Below, in pieces: positions 35,671 to 48,222 of a stretch of DNA of 64,000 nucleotides (position 1 is the stretch's first letter; the number at the start of each line of letters is the position of its first letter). Both the position numbers and the translations under genes were made by a program. The DNA is from Adineta ricciae (taxonomy: Eukaryota > Rotifera > Eurotatoria > Adinetida > Adinetidae). The stretch spans positions 806,001 through 870,000 of the forward strand of contig CAJNOJ010000007.1 in NCBI GenBank assembly GCA_905250025.1, read 5' to 3'. The notes below the pieces were generated by a model. That model made no database searches. It saw only the letters and a program-made list of their open reading frames with translations, and was not told where the DNA came from.

Positions 35671-38107
35671 ATCCGATCTGCTCGTTTCTGTTACTATTCC
35701 TTATACTGCGGCTACGACTGCTGTCGTTGTCGATGCAAACAGTAGGAAATGTGAAAGAGAGGGAAAATACCGCTGGCAATGTTGCTTCTAGTCTTGAATG
35801 TTCTTCTTTCTTGTTGCCCTTTTTCATCTTCTTTATTTTTCATGTTGTCATTATTGCATGATATTTATCGCTTTTGTCACTCCATCATCATATCGTACTA
35901 TTTGTTCAATAGCGAACGCGAGTGGAAAAATGAGAAGAAATGCACGTGAATAGATCGCTCAGTGCAAGATTCGGTTCGAAGTGATGATGGTCTAGACTAT
36001 GTTTCTGTCTTTTGGAGATGATTTTTACTATACGATTGACGGACAAGCGAGATCTGCAACGCAGGCGGAAATCTGGACGTGGTTTTTGTATCAATTATCT
36101 CTAATGGCTCGTTGTCGTCGTATTAGCAATAATTGACGAAGCGGACATCTATTCACTAATCAATACATACAATACATGATACGTTGGCGACAACAAAAAA
36201 TATTTCCATCAACAGGTATGCAACATCAGTAACAAGTCACATTGTTTACTTAAAACTTTTACATACAATAAAAGACAAGAAACATCTAGCTGCAAACGTT
36301 TTTCCGCAAGGCGCATCGAAGTATGCAGTCAATGCAATTAGATTTAAAAAAATATTCTATGTCCCGAAACTGCACTCGTTTTCTTCTCAGACTATTGCGG
36401 TTTCCCATCTGTCCGACATCAGATCTAATTAAAAAGCAAGTGTATGGTTGGTAGCACAATTTGTTCTCTATTCTCGGCGTCTGCTCTCTCTACATCTCTC
36501 TTTTTCGTTATATAAATGCGCGATACAACATCTCTCACGTTATACATTGTACACATAATTGATCCGAATCATACTCCTTTTCATGTTGTCATTAATTTTA
36601 ATCGTTCAGTTTTCTACAGCTTATGTTGCATGTATTCCTATCCAACACTAGTTTCCTAAACACTCGGCTATTTTAGTTTTTCCGTCATTTGCATTTCTAA
36701 TGAATATAAGAATATAGAAACTGTTAGGAATATTCTATATACATAGATCTCGTGCGCTTAGCTCATCAGTTTTAGTCGTTCCACTTTCAGATTATCTGAA
36801 CTAACAAGTTTTGTCATTCAAGACATGTGTGTATACTAGAAATGAATATATACATCTCGTTCTATTTCTTGCACATCAGATTGATGAAAACAGTTAATTA
36901 AATTATTTGTCATAGATGATGACGATGAAGATGATCATAACTAGAAATGAGAAGAAGTAGGAGAAGAAAACCCGAGACATTGAAATCGTTCATGAACGCC
37001 AGTTGTTCAAGAACATGAGAAGCTTTCTTCTCCTTCTCTTTCATCTTCTTTTCGCCTTCTCCCTTTCAGAAAACTACTTTTATTACAAGTATGTTTACAT
37101 GTCAATTATATAAAGTAAAAAAGGGAAAAGAAATGTAGAGAAACAATATATATATATTATAAACTTGCGTGCATATAGATATTACTTTTTGCTGTAGACA
37201 TACTTCTGAATACCTTGAGTTTGTCACATGTTTCAAATGCAAAACTTGAATTGATGAGCATACTCTTGCTAGCGATCATATTCTTTTCTCATTTTCTTAT
37301 TGTAATTAGAAAAGAAAATTTGATTGATGAAAATCGAGTTGTTTAAATCTAGTAGTTTTTCCCGTTGATTGCTGCTTTTTGTTTAATGATTCGAATGAAG
37401 CCGAACAAATGAACCAAGTAGTAATCATGATTTGAAGTGTACTTTCAATCAAATGAATTCATGTGTATAAAAAAAAGGCGAAGCACAATCAACTAAGGGT
37501 ATCTTTTCTTTCTTCTTCTTCTTTTCTGCTTCGTCATCTCAGTTTTTTTCTTTTTTGTTCCCTTCTGTTTCTTTTTTTTTGGTATGCGTCTCGTCATGTT
37601 TGAAATGGAAAGATGAAGTAGGAAATCGGATGGGAGACGAAGAAGAATAGAACATATTTCTATTCCTTCACATGTCGAACTCGTTAATCGAAGATAAGAA
37701 AGCAAATCCACGCATCAGAAATGATAATTCTTCGAGACTTCAAATGAAGACAAAGAAAAACAAGAAGAAAAACCTATGAAAAACCTCTCATATCTGTTAA
37801 AGATATTACATGCAAATTTAGAACAGATATGTGCAACATACAAAGACACATATTATGCACATATAAATATGCTGAAAGGACGAAGGAACGTTATTAAAAG
37901 AACAGGACTAGTTCTAGGTTTTCCTAGTTTGTTGTTGTTAGCGATGACAGAACAAAGTATAGAAAGAATCTAGAGAACGTAATGAAAGACAATCGACCGC
38001 GTTGGTCGATTCTTTTCTTCTTCCTTTTCTTCTTCAGTTTTTTCCTCTAGTCTCTCTGTTCTTTCTCTCTCTCTCTCTTGTTTCTGTTTGCTAACCGATA
38101 GAAACAT

Positions 38108-38130
38108 CGTCGTCGTCGTCGTCGTCGTCG
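38108..38130. repeat. (CGT)n microsatellite
   Basis: Seven to eight perfect CGT units. GC-rich compared with the surroundings and not inside a supported reading frame. Confidence 0.85.
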
Positions 38131-38375
38131 GTTAGTTTTTTTACGATCGTCGAAGGGCAAAATGGAAAACAGAGTGCCAGGCTTTTCTCTATATCACCAT
38201 CGATGCTGTGCACAGTGTCGATTGTGTGTGGCTGTACAAATAGTTAATTAACGCAACTGCTTCTGCTACTTGTCGTCTTCAACGCTAAACTTATAACGAG
38301 TGACGACAAATTGGCAACCATACGATCATCAGGCTTTTCTTCTATGTTCACTATGAACTAGCTCTTTTTTCAAGC

Positions 38376-39630
38376 ATGATGACAAGCACAGTTTTACCAA
38401 AAGCAACGTCTTCAGTCGTCAATGTGAATATGACGTCCCCAACGGGAAAGGTTTGCGCTTCTCTTGTTAGTTGATTAATCTCTCTATTTATTGATTCAAT
38501 ATCTGATTTAGCTCGAGTAATAAAGTAACAGTAGTAGAAATTATTGTGATAATAGTCCTTTATGTGAGAATGATGACGTTAACGCAGATTAACAAGCCAT
38601 CTATCCATCGGAGTGTTTGTCATTTCATCTATGCCGCGTGATGACATGATAGACATCGATGCATACATTGTATGACAAGCAACCTCTTGCAATAAAAAGA
38701 TTGTTTAACGACCTATACAGAAAAAAAAATGTAAGAAAAAAAAGGAATAAGAAGAAAAAGGAGAATGAGTAGAAGTCTGCTGTGAGCTCTGCTATTTGCT
38801 TTTTATTCTCCGATTTTTTTTTTCGAATCCTTAGTGTTGGATATGTTTATGCGTGTGTGATCTTTCATGAAAAAAATACTGATTTGCATAAATTAACTGT
38901 GTCGTTATATTCTTGCTTTATGTTCATTTAGAAAATGCCATTGGAAGGAAGCTATGCAGTATGGAATAATCGTGGCGGTTCAGGCAAAACAAATTTAACT
39001 TACCATTTAGCTATCAAATATGCATATCGAAATCCAGACAAAACCGTTCTTGTTGTTGATATGTGTCCACAAGCTGATCTTAGTCACGCATTTCTTGGTA
39101 AGTTTCAGAAAAGAGTGGACTCTTGATCGGCATATTTTGATGATTTAGGCGATGACGAAGATGGCCATGATTATGTCTCACAAATTGGTTCGCTCAAGAA
39201 AGATCCAATGATTCTTGACGGTCAACAACGTATACCACGAACAATATCAGGTTATTTAGATATCTACACATCCGTTGGTTTACCAAACAATGTTGATCCA
39301 CGAACATTTCTCTTCAATGTATCCAAATTCAACAATCAATTACCTCGTAATGTAGGAAAACGCCAGTTCTTGTTGAACTCGTCTTAAAATTCGTCGTTCT
39401 AGGTCTATTTATTATGCGGTGATCAATCCCTAGAGTTATTATCGAAAGCTATGGACTTAAAACGAAGTTCAAATACAATCACTCCTTATGCTAATCCATG
39501 GCGTACAATAACACAGAGTTTACGTGCTTTTGTACATAAAATAGGCGAACGACGTGGAATTAAATTAATGACTTTTATCGATACCAACTCATCGTTTAGT
39601 ATCTGTACAGAGATAGCATTGACGGCTGCT
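38376..39630 (+). CDS. ParA/MinD-like P-loop ATPase, 3' truncated at an assembly gap
   Basis: Four exons join in frame (38376-38450, 38932-39097, 39149-39351, 39403-39630) for 224 codons up to the N at 39631. The ParA fold is clear: deviant Walker A NNRGGSGKTNLTYHLA, then VLVVDMCPQADLSHAFLG for the Walker A' DxxPQ strand. The family's signature Lys before GG is Arg here (RGGSGKT). Bacterial relatives segregate DNA or position complexes; the role in an animal is unknown. The first exon (MMTSTVLPKATSSVVNVNM) is optional: the ATG at 38935 would also serve. The frame ends at ALTAA, where ParA proteins continue with an Asp and a strand such as LIP; after the N the sequence is T-rich and not coding. 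So the gene is partial, by gap or by decay. Bacterial-type protein plus spliceosomal introns suggests an old horizontal transfer. Confidence 0.7.
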
Positions 39631-39631
39631 N

Positions 39632-41700
39632 TGCTCATCAGACAAATACCATTAGTTTCAATTTTTTTTTGTTTATTATACTTTATTTTTTTGTTTTCTT
39701 AATTTTTCCCCTAAACAAAATAACATGCACTGGATTTATTACCGAGTGAAAAGGATATCTCATATTTGGTAATAAAATATGATCTACATAATTCGGCAGG
39801 AGAAAACACAACGAGAGAGCAACCGTAGTCTTCCTCGTCTTGGACAGACTTGATGATCTGGAAGCATCAACGTAGAAACAAATTACAGCTGCAATAAATA
39901 TAGATAATTATAATAAATTGTACGTGAATTACAAGAGAAAATAATTATATGAAAGATCTCGGTTCTGAGGTACTTTTTCTGTTAACTTGCATTTACAGCA
40001 GACCGGCTGGTAATGTACCATTTGTGGAAGACTATTTATTAGCAATTAATTTCAGAAACTTGAAAAGATACTGTGTTCTGAAGAGTTATTCTGGAAAAGA
40101 ATGCTCTCGTGGTAGGTTGGCGTGAGTTGTTGAAAATTCATTTTAGCACAACTAATGAAAAGAAGTTTTCTTCTCATCATCGTTCGAGAGACATCAATCA
40201 AAAGAGTTTCCCAACCGTTCGAAAAGAAGATATTAGACAGTATCAAAACAAACAACTTAGTATCTGTGCGTGTTGTTTTTCTGCACAGCGGCAACAGCAA
40301 TATCAATGATTGACATTAGGAATTAGATTGTGTCGATTATATCTAAAAATACATTGTCAGTTAACGGACCTTTAACCCAAAAAAACAAACATAACTTAAT
40401 TACGCCGATGACAGCACTCTCTTGAAGAAAGGTTTTAATTCGTACACCTACTCGACGATACATTGTGAGATAAAAAAAAGGCATTTGGCTTTATACAAGA
40501 CGAATAGCGACCTTGTCGGTTATTCTACGTTAACAATATGAAAAGTGTAAGTCTTTGAAAGTGAACCTAATCGTATATTCTAATGTTCCTTGATGATGAT
40601 CTGCATTACATAATGTTAAATAAATGAACATTTTCAAGGCCTTGAAGCGAAATTTGAGTTGAAGCGAACTGATTGAAGAATGAAATTACGTGAGAACATG
40701 ATTTCGCCTTTTTTCCTTCTCTTTGTATATATCATAATCCCACTCTTGATAACTATATATAGAAGGGCATATTCTTCATTTTGTTCAGTAATCTGTCCAC
40801 ATTCATTGTGTCCTATTCGATCTATCTATTACAGTCGTCATTACTGGTTACCTTTGATCGCGACTGTCGGGTGCTAGTGAGATATCAGCATATATACACT
40901 AATTCCTTCGTTTTATGCAAGACAACAGGACAAGAGAAAGTGAGATCATGATCATGTGTTAGTCCGCCTTCGCGCTTATTACTCAACTCGACAGACGACA
41001 TTACGTGAAACGCCAAATATAAAACAAATAGTACTGTGACGCTTTCGCATACTATATATATATATACACGTCATTGATCACATTTCGCGTAAATTACCAG
41101 ATATTTAATTCTCATTGTTATTGGTTCAATTAAGTATGGTAAGTCTCGTTACACAGTTACATATTGTTAACATAAGCTGAAGTTGAAGGATATCGAAGTG
41201 AACATTGTCTTCTTTTCGAGTTCGTTTTTCTTTTGATTGCTTTAATCTAATCACAAATAGTTTCGACATCTATTTTCTTTCTTTTTGTCATTAACCTAAC
41301 GTATAAGCGGTCATATACTTTAAGTAATCCGACATCCCTCAGATTGTCCTTTAGAAAATTGAAATTATCACACAAAAGGAAGAAAAACGAACGAAAAGAA
41401 GAAGACAAACAGATGTCATGATTATATTACGTAGTATTTTATTGTAGACAATTACGTATTATTCAAGGCTTGTATTATCATCATATTGTATGTTTGTATG
41501 AACAGAAGAGGAAAAAAAGACGAAACATAAGGGATATACCTTCAACTTTGTATCAAACAGAAGTTTTATAGACGAACTAGTAAATAGCAGTCTCTAGCAA
41601 ATATAGAGCACTAAGTGAAGGATATAAAATAGAAAGATATAAACGCGAATTTATGAAATTCTTTCACTCTTGAGAATATTTTTGAAAGTTAAACAGCATT
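39632..41700. other. Region without a supported gene, right of the gap
   Basis: About 2 kb. No continuation of the ParA-like gene was found. An (AT)n run lies at about 41051-41067. Short open frames at 40109, 40680 and elsewhere have no recognisable family. The last 100 bases should hold the promoter or 5'UTR of the EGF gene. Confidence 0.4.
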
Positions 41701-44700
41701 ATGGTAAGTAAGCTTTGTTCAATGATTTCATTTGTTGAAATTTTCCTCTAGGTTGTTCAGTGGTTGACGTTCTTATGTCTATATTTCATCTCACTGACTG
41801 TTGCTAATCCGACAAATTTTACAATTGGATCACGTTATATTCCAGGTTTGTCAATCCATCGTTTTCTCGCTTGATACTAATGACAAAAAAAAATGTTCAG
41901 ATCTTCTCATTCGAATAAAACGATAAGAATATGTCACCTCTGTTATTCTTATAGTACATTTTTTTACACCTATTATCACTCAAAGTCTAGCAAGCCGATG
42001 TTTTGGGTGTCTCGTACCGTCAGCAGACTGTACAGTACCGTGCTCGAGTCCTCAACGTTGTTTCATACGTGGACCAACACCGTTTAATCGAGGTTCGAAG
42101 AGTTTGCTTTAGTCGCATGCTTATATTCTAGACGCTTCATCATCGCCACCGTCATCAGTACCGTTGCATGGTCGATCGGCTATAGCCATTCTAGAAGAAG
42201 ATAAACGATGTTTTGCATGTACCACTTTTCCACACGCGGGTGCTGCTAAGCGATGCATCGTGCCTTGTCACTATAATCAGCGTTGTTATTTGAAAGCCAA
42301 ACATGCCAATGCTACGCGTAAGCTTATCAAAGTCAAGTTGCTTTCTGCTTACTTTGTTCTGTTCACACGGCTTCGTATTTTCTAATTGATTGTCTGTTTT
42401 TCTCTTGTCTATGAAAAGTAACGGATCGTCGTTGTACTGATGAACGATGGGTACGCGAATTACTTGTCGACGGTTGTCTTACATATAACAATCTTTACTG
42501 GTGTATGTGTTCAACTGATTTATGTAATTCCGGTGATTTCAACTCAATTCGAGGTATGTTTTTTTTAGTTATTTGCATGACAAATTCGAGTCTGACTATT
42601 TTTGACATTTAGGGTATGATGATTGTTCGAGTAGTCCATGTCCAAGTGGTACTGTATGTCTCGATACGAAAGAAGGATTCAGTTGTATATGTCCACCGTG
42701 GCAGGCTGATTGTACTTACGGTGAATATTGCTGCTATCTTTCATCGAGTTCTGTAATATCTTATTGTTCTTATTTTGTAGCTTTCAGTGTGAGTTGTTCC
42801 TGTAAGAATGGTGGTCGATGTATCATGGGACTTGGATCTTATATTTGTGAATGTCCGTATGGTTACAGTGGTGTTAATTGTGAAACAAGTAAGTTCATGT
42901 CAGAAGAGGATCAAATTTGAAGGCAAACTAATATTTCGCCCATAAAAATCTTTGTTTGTCAACTCTTCTATCTGTGATAGGAACACTAAACGAAACTTTT
43001 CTTGAACGTAAGATGCATGAGAAGAGTGTTGTGTCTTTGTTTATATTTTTACTGAAAGTTCTTATTTGAAAACTTGAAGGATTCCGTCGGCAGAGTTACG
43101 CGACGGCAACTTATTCATCATCATGTTCCTATCGATGCGAACGTCGAACATGCACCTATCGTCAAACAAGCTCGGGTTTGACACCAGCGAGTTGTACGTG
43201 CGGTCCACCAAGCCGTTCGTCTCCTAGCAGTAGTAGTTGCAGTATGCTAACGTCAAATGAGAAGGCGAGAAGTGAAAAAGTTAAATACGTCATCAAATTT
43301 AGATCGAGCTCCGCAACCATACGTTGCTTGTAATCCGAATCCATGTCAACACGGCCAGACATGCTATTCGATAACATCGTATAGCTTCTTCTGTCTGTGC
43401 CAAAGGAGCTACATTGGACCTTTATGTGAACGACGTTAGTTTAACAATAATAGGAGATGATTGTTATTTTCTATTTCGATACTTTACTATATGTCAGCGA
43501 ACCCTTGTTCAGCAAATCCGTGTTCAACGGGTCAGAGATGTGTGGTTAATCATCAACGCAGAGCTGTTTGTGTTTGTAATATACCGTATTGCCAACGTCG
43601 TAAGAAAGATTGACATTATTGAAATGAGGTGTTCTTTTTCTTTCTGTGAACTATTTTTGCATGTATACAATTATGTGTATGTGTGTGTATGTATTTTTGA
43701 TCATCTTCTATGCAACTAGGAGATATATGTATACCAAATCCCTGCATGAATGGTGGCACGTGTCAAATGTCAAGCTTACTGAGTTTCACTTGTCAATGTC
43801 GTCCTGGCTTTCAAGGACTTACTTGTCAGATATGTAAGTGATTGTCTAACGCATGAGCAAAGTTCAAAACGATTTTCTGTCTTCATTCAATCTAATGTCT
43901 GTTCCATTAGGTGATGCTTGCGTACCAAATCCATGTCAAAATGGAGGTTCCTGTATCTTTGATGAGCCGACTGGATCTTTCCGATGTTACTGTCCACCTG
44001 GATATACTGGTCGCAGTTGTGATATCCGTAAGTTCTTTTCTCCCAGAGCTTCCTGCGTGAACAGTTAGATCGAGCATGAACACGCTTCTAGAGATTGCTG
44101 CTACTACACTCATTCCCCCTAATCCCTGCTTGCCAAACATTTGTCAGCATGGTGCCACCTGTCAAGCAAATAGTGCTGGAGGCTTCACATGCACGTGTCC
44201 CGCTGGCTTCGAAGGCATCCATTGCGAAATTCGTGAGTAGTATAATTTTTTTCATGCACCGATATGCTGAACGTGATGCGTTATTCATGTGTTGATCTAG
44301 GTTCAGATCCTTGCAACCCTCATCCATGCCAAAACAATGGCATATGTTCATCAAGTGGCTCTGTCTTTACATGTTCGTGCGGTGCTGGATTTTCTGGACA
44401 ACGTTGTGAGATCCGTAAGTATTGTTCTTCCAAAAGTGTTCACCACCCATTCGTATCTGAACAGGTGATCCGTGTGCACAAAATCCATGTGTAAACAACG
44501 GTCAATGCCAGTCTAATAGTATTGGAGGTTTCACATGTAGTTGTATCCAACCATTTACCGGACAACGTTGTGAAGATCGTAAGTGTTTCCTTTCTTTCCT
44601 AACTCATTAGTCACACCTTCACCAGGCATTGACCCTTGTGCCAATCAACCTTGTCGAAATGGTGCCACCTGCTACCCATCCAACACCAATTCTTATCAAT

Positions 44701-47700
44701 GTCTCTGCCCAGTCGGATATACTGGTGTTGACTGTTCAACACGTAAGTCATGCATGTTTCTCTGTTAGAATGGAATCGTTTTTTCATCCACGAATGAGCA
44801 TGTAGGTGATCCGTGTGCAGACAATCCCTGCTTGAATGGTGCAACATGCACTCCCAACAGTGTCGGAGGGTTCACTTGTCAGTGCCCTCCTGGATACAGC
44901 GGTCAACGATGTGAAGATAGTAAGAGACGGTCAGATAGAGAAAGTGCATGATGACTGTTTTGATGTTCGTAGGTGATCCATGCTTGTCTCAGCCGTGCAT
45001 GAATCAAGGCAGTTGTGTGAGAGAGAATGGTGGTTTTCGATGTGTGTGTCCTCCGAGCTATTCTGGCAGTCGATGTGAAGTATTTGATGCATGTGCAAGC
45101 AATCCCTGCATGAACGGAGGCACGTGTCAGTCGATGAATGGTAATGGTGGCTATCAATGTTTGTGTCCAACTGGATTCAGTGGATCCCGCTGCGAAATCA
45201 GTACGTTAAGTCTTATTTTGAATAGATATTGATCGAGATCTAAAGTCTACTGCCTTTTTGTACATACTAAACATTGTTTGTGTTCGATAGAGGATCTTTG
45301 CATTCCCAATCCTTGCTTGAACGGTGCATCATGCATACCGAATGGTTTAGGAGGATTTATGTGTCAATGTTCTCCAGGATATACAGGTCAACGTTGTGAA
45401 GATAGTAAGCACACCTATATTGCATTATTCATAAATCTATTGTACATCTTTGAACTTCGTTATTCGCAGGCGATCCATGTTTGTCTCAGCCGTGCATGAA
45501 TCAAGGCAGTTGTGTGAGAGAGAATGGTGGTTTTCGATGTGTGTGTCCTCCGAACTATTCTGGCAGTCGATGTGAAGTATTTGATGCATGTGCCAGCAGT
45601 CCTTGCATGAACGGAGGCACGTGCCAAACACTGAATGGCAATGGTGGCTATTTATGCATATGTCCTTCTGGCTATAACGGTTCCCAATGTGAAAATAGTA
45701 CGCACATACGATCGCTTATTCTTTCCAACTCGCACTAGGCTTTTGTTGAATATGGATGTAATATTATCTTTTCTATCAGGAGATCCATGTGCACAAAACC
45801 CTTGCTTGAATGGTGGCCGATGTGTCGCCAATACTATAGGGGGTTTTACATGCGTCTGTATTCCACCTTATACAGGTCAACGATGTGAAGAGGGTAAAAA
45901 CAAAAGACTATAATCAAATAGAAAGACCATACGGTTGTTTATTTTAGCGAATGCATGTCTCAGCAACCCATGTGGCAGCAATGGTCAATGTATTCAAAGT
46001 AATGGTGGCTATTATTGTCAATGTAATCTCGGATATTTTGGCAATCAATGTGAACGTACGTTTTCTAGACACACTACCATATTGCATGAGGGTGTGTTTC
46101 CTTTGCTTGTAATTAGAACTTGTTTGTACACCCAATCCTTGCACGAATGNTTGTGTGAGAGAGAATGGTGGTTTTCGATGTGTGTGTCCTCCGAGCTATT
46201 CTGGCAGTCGATGTGAAGTATTTGATGCATGTGCAAGCAATCCCTGCATGAACGGAGGCACGTGTCAGTCGCTGAATGGTAATGGTGGCTATCAATGTTT
46301 GTGCCCAACTGGATTCAGTGGATCCCGCTGCGAGAATAGTATGCACATCGCTTCTTCCTTTAAATATTTCAAAATGCGTCTATGCAAGACGATGGGGAGA
46401 GCGAAAAATTATGCGATTTTCTTCTAGGAGATCCATGTGCGCAAAATCCGTGTTTAAACGGGGGCCAGTGTTCCCCAAATGGATTTGGAGGGTTCATGTG
46501 TCAATGTCCGTCAGGATATAGCGGTGCACGTTGTGAAGACAGTAAGTAATCTGTAAATAGTGATTGCATGTGCTGAATTGTTCTCTGGTTATTAGGTGAC
46601 CCTTGCCTGTCGCAACCGTGCATGAATCAAGGCAGTTGTGTGAGAGAGAATGGTGGCTTTCGTTGTGCATGCCCATCGGGTTACACAGGCGGCCTGTGTG
46701 AAACTCGCGATGTATGTGCAAGTACGCCTTGCATGAACGGAGGTACATGCCAGTCAGTGAATGGCAATGGTAGTTATCAATGTTTATGCCCACCCGAATT
46801 TACGGGCAGACAATGTGAAATACGTAAGAATCTTGCAAACACATTTAGAGAATGCTTAAAAATACGCGGAGAATAGTAATTGCTATGATGAAACTATATG
46901 TTTTTTAGGAGATGCCTGTGTACCGAATCCGTGTCTGAATAGTGCCACATGCTCACCCAATGGATTTGGTGGTTTTATGTGTCAATGTCCTCCAGGATAT
47001 AGTGGCCAACGATGCGAAGATCAAGATGGGTGTGCTAATCAGCCATGCCAAAATCGTGGTGTGTGTGTTAGTGCACCGGGTGGTTCGTATACATGTCAAT
47101 GTCGCACAGGTTTCGAAGGGCCCACTTGTGAACAAGGTCAGTTAAGTAGAATGTAGACATACACGTCAGTATCTAACTCATTTTTGGACAATTGCAGTCG
47201 ACATTTGTGGAGTAAGAAATCCATGTATTTGTGGCACATGTCAGAATGATCCATATGAACAACTTGGATTCCGATGTTTCTGCCCGCCTGGATATTCAGG
47301 CAACCGTTGTGAAAAATGTAAGCTACCAACTGAAATTCACTCATTGAAATTGGTGATCAAACAATCTATTGTAGTGCTGAACTGTTTGGACGGTGGTGAA
47401 GAATGTACTAACGGTGGACGCTGTATACAACGTCCACTTGGTGATTACATTTGCTCGTGTCCATATCCTTACTGTGGTCTTCGTTGTGAATTTCAACGAC
47501 CCTCTTGTCAAGGTATATATCGCAGATCAATGATCAAGCAATCTCTACTGCACATATACTGTTCGTTTAGGAGTGTCAAATGCGATCACCCCATTTTCAG
47601 CAGTACCAACAACAACACCAATCCCAGCTGGTTCATCTTCTACATGTTCTTCGAGTCTGTGTAATAATCGTGGCATCTGTCAGCAAGTAGGTTATGGAAC

Positions 47701-48222
47701 AAACATTCAATGTTATTGTTCGACAGGCTGGTCTGGTTCACGATGTCAATACAGTAAGTTCATGCTTTCCTTTCTCTCATCTATAGAAACTTCAAAGAAA
47801 AACACATCCTTCTGTAATTGGGAAAAACTAGGTTTGTCATGTAAAGATACTCAACCCTGTCGAAACAGTGGAGTATGCCGTGAAATAACCGATGAGATCA
47901 GTGTTTGTATCTGTTCAGACCAGTATTGGGGAGAAAGATGCGAGTAAGCTTCATTCAAGCATGATACTATTCGTGTGCACCTTAATGCATAACCTCCCCC
48001 TCCCCCGCACTGTTCATTAAAAGCGAATAGATTCATTGATTCATTTCTGAATATTTACATAGATATGCATATGAATCTGGCGCGCAACATAGATACAACG
48101 AACAACAGTACCAACCAGACCCTTCCTACCAATACAACTACGCTCATCCGACGACAAAGAGCGTGAAAAAGAAACATGTATTACGAAAAACAAATAAACC
48201 CAAACAAACTACTCAAAATTAA
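41701..48222 (+). CDS. Large secreted multi-EGF protein with Ly6/uPAR-like N-terminal region
   Basis: The first exon holds only ATG, followed by a GTAAGT intron; exon 2 supplies the signal peptide ([18 protein letters not shown]). Next come Cys-rich Ly6/uPAR-like segments (about 41950-42555): [32 protein letters not shown] and the end motif [11 protein letters not shown], typical of three-finger domains. About 28 EGF-like modules follow, each on its own exon or paired, all with phase-1 introns, for example [20 protein letters not shown] and [15 protein letters not shown] two-EGF exon of 228 bp occurs four times (one copy damaged by the N at 46150). The last exon (about 48061-48222) is a Tyr/Gln/Lys-rich tail with no membrane anchor, so the product should be secreted or matrix-bound. 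Total near 1,450 aa. It resembles Notch/fibropellin-type EGF arrays but has no DSL, LNR or ankyrin part. Confidence 0.82.
44973..45200 (+). repeat. 228-bp double-EGF exon, copy 1
   Basis: Encodes [20 protein letters not shown], then [20 protein letters not shown], with phase-1 boundaries at both ends. Almost identical to copies at 45470 and 46151. Confidence 0.85.
45470..45697 (+). repeat. 228-bp double-EGF exon, copy 2
   Basis: Same length and boundaries as copy 1, with scattered substitutions that are more frequent towards the 3' end ([17 protein letters not shown]). Flanking introns differ from those of copy 1. Confidence 0.85.
46151..46338 (+). repeat. Double-EGF exon, copy 3, 5' end lost at the N
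   Basis: Begins directly after the N at 46150 with the sequence found 40 bases into the other copies and then matches copy 1 nearly base for base (CQSLNG instead of CQSMNG). The piece left of the N (CTPNPCTN) belongs to a different EGF exon, so the join is probably false and at least part of one exon and an intron is missing. Confidence 0.8.
46596..46823 (+). repeat. 228-bp double-EGF exon, copy 4
   Basis: Same length and phase; the most diverged copy ([34 protein letters not shown]). Confidence 0.85.

Larger units (their letters stand above)
33663..38375. other. Gene-poor, simple-sequence-rich region
   Basis: About 4.7 kb with no supported gene. It holds an AATAAA at 33710-33715 that probably serves the upstream glycoside-hydrolase-like gene, several microsatellites (entries below), GA-rich runs near 35605-35670 and T-rich runs. 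All longer open frames here have biased composition and lack splice context. One segment near 36770 looks like a tRNA D-arm but lacks a T-arm. Confidence 0.45.

Noticed and set aside
36765-36840. tRNA-like D-arm sequence (TTAGCTCATCAG)
   Set aside because: No matching anticodon arm and no GTTCRANNC T-arm follow at the right distance.
34568-38130. CRISPR-like or satellite array in the repeat-rich island
   Set aside because: Only short microsatellites and polypurine runs are present; there are no regularly spaced longer units.
45437-46793. Minus-strand frames repeated in the EGF array (His/Asn-rich)
   Set aside because: They recur only because they are antisense to the duplicated double-EGF exons.
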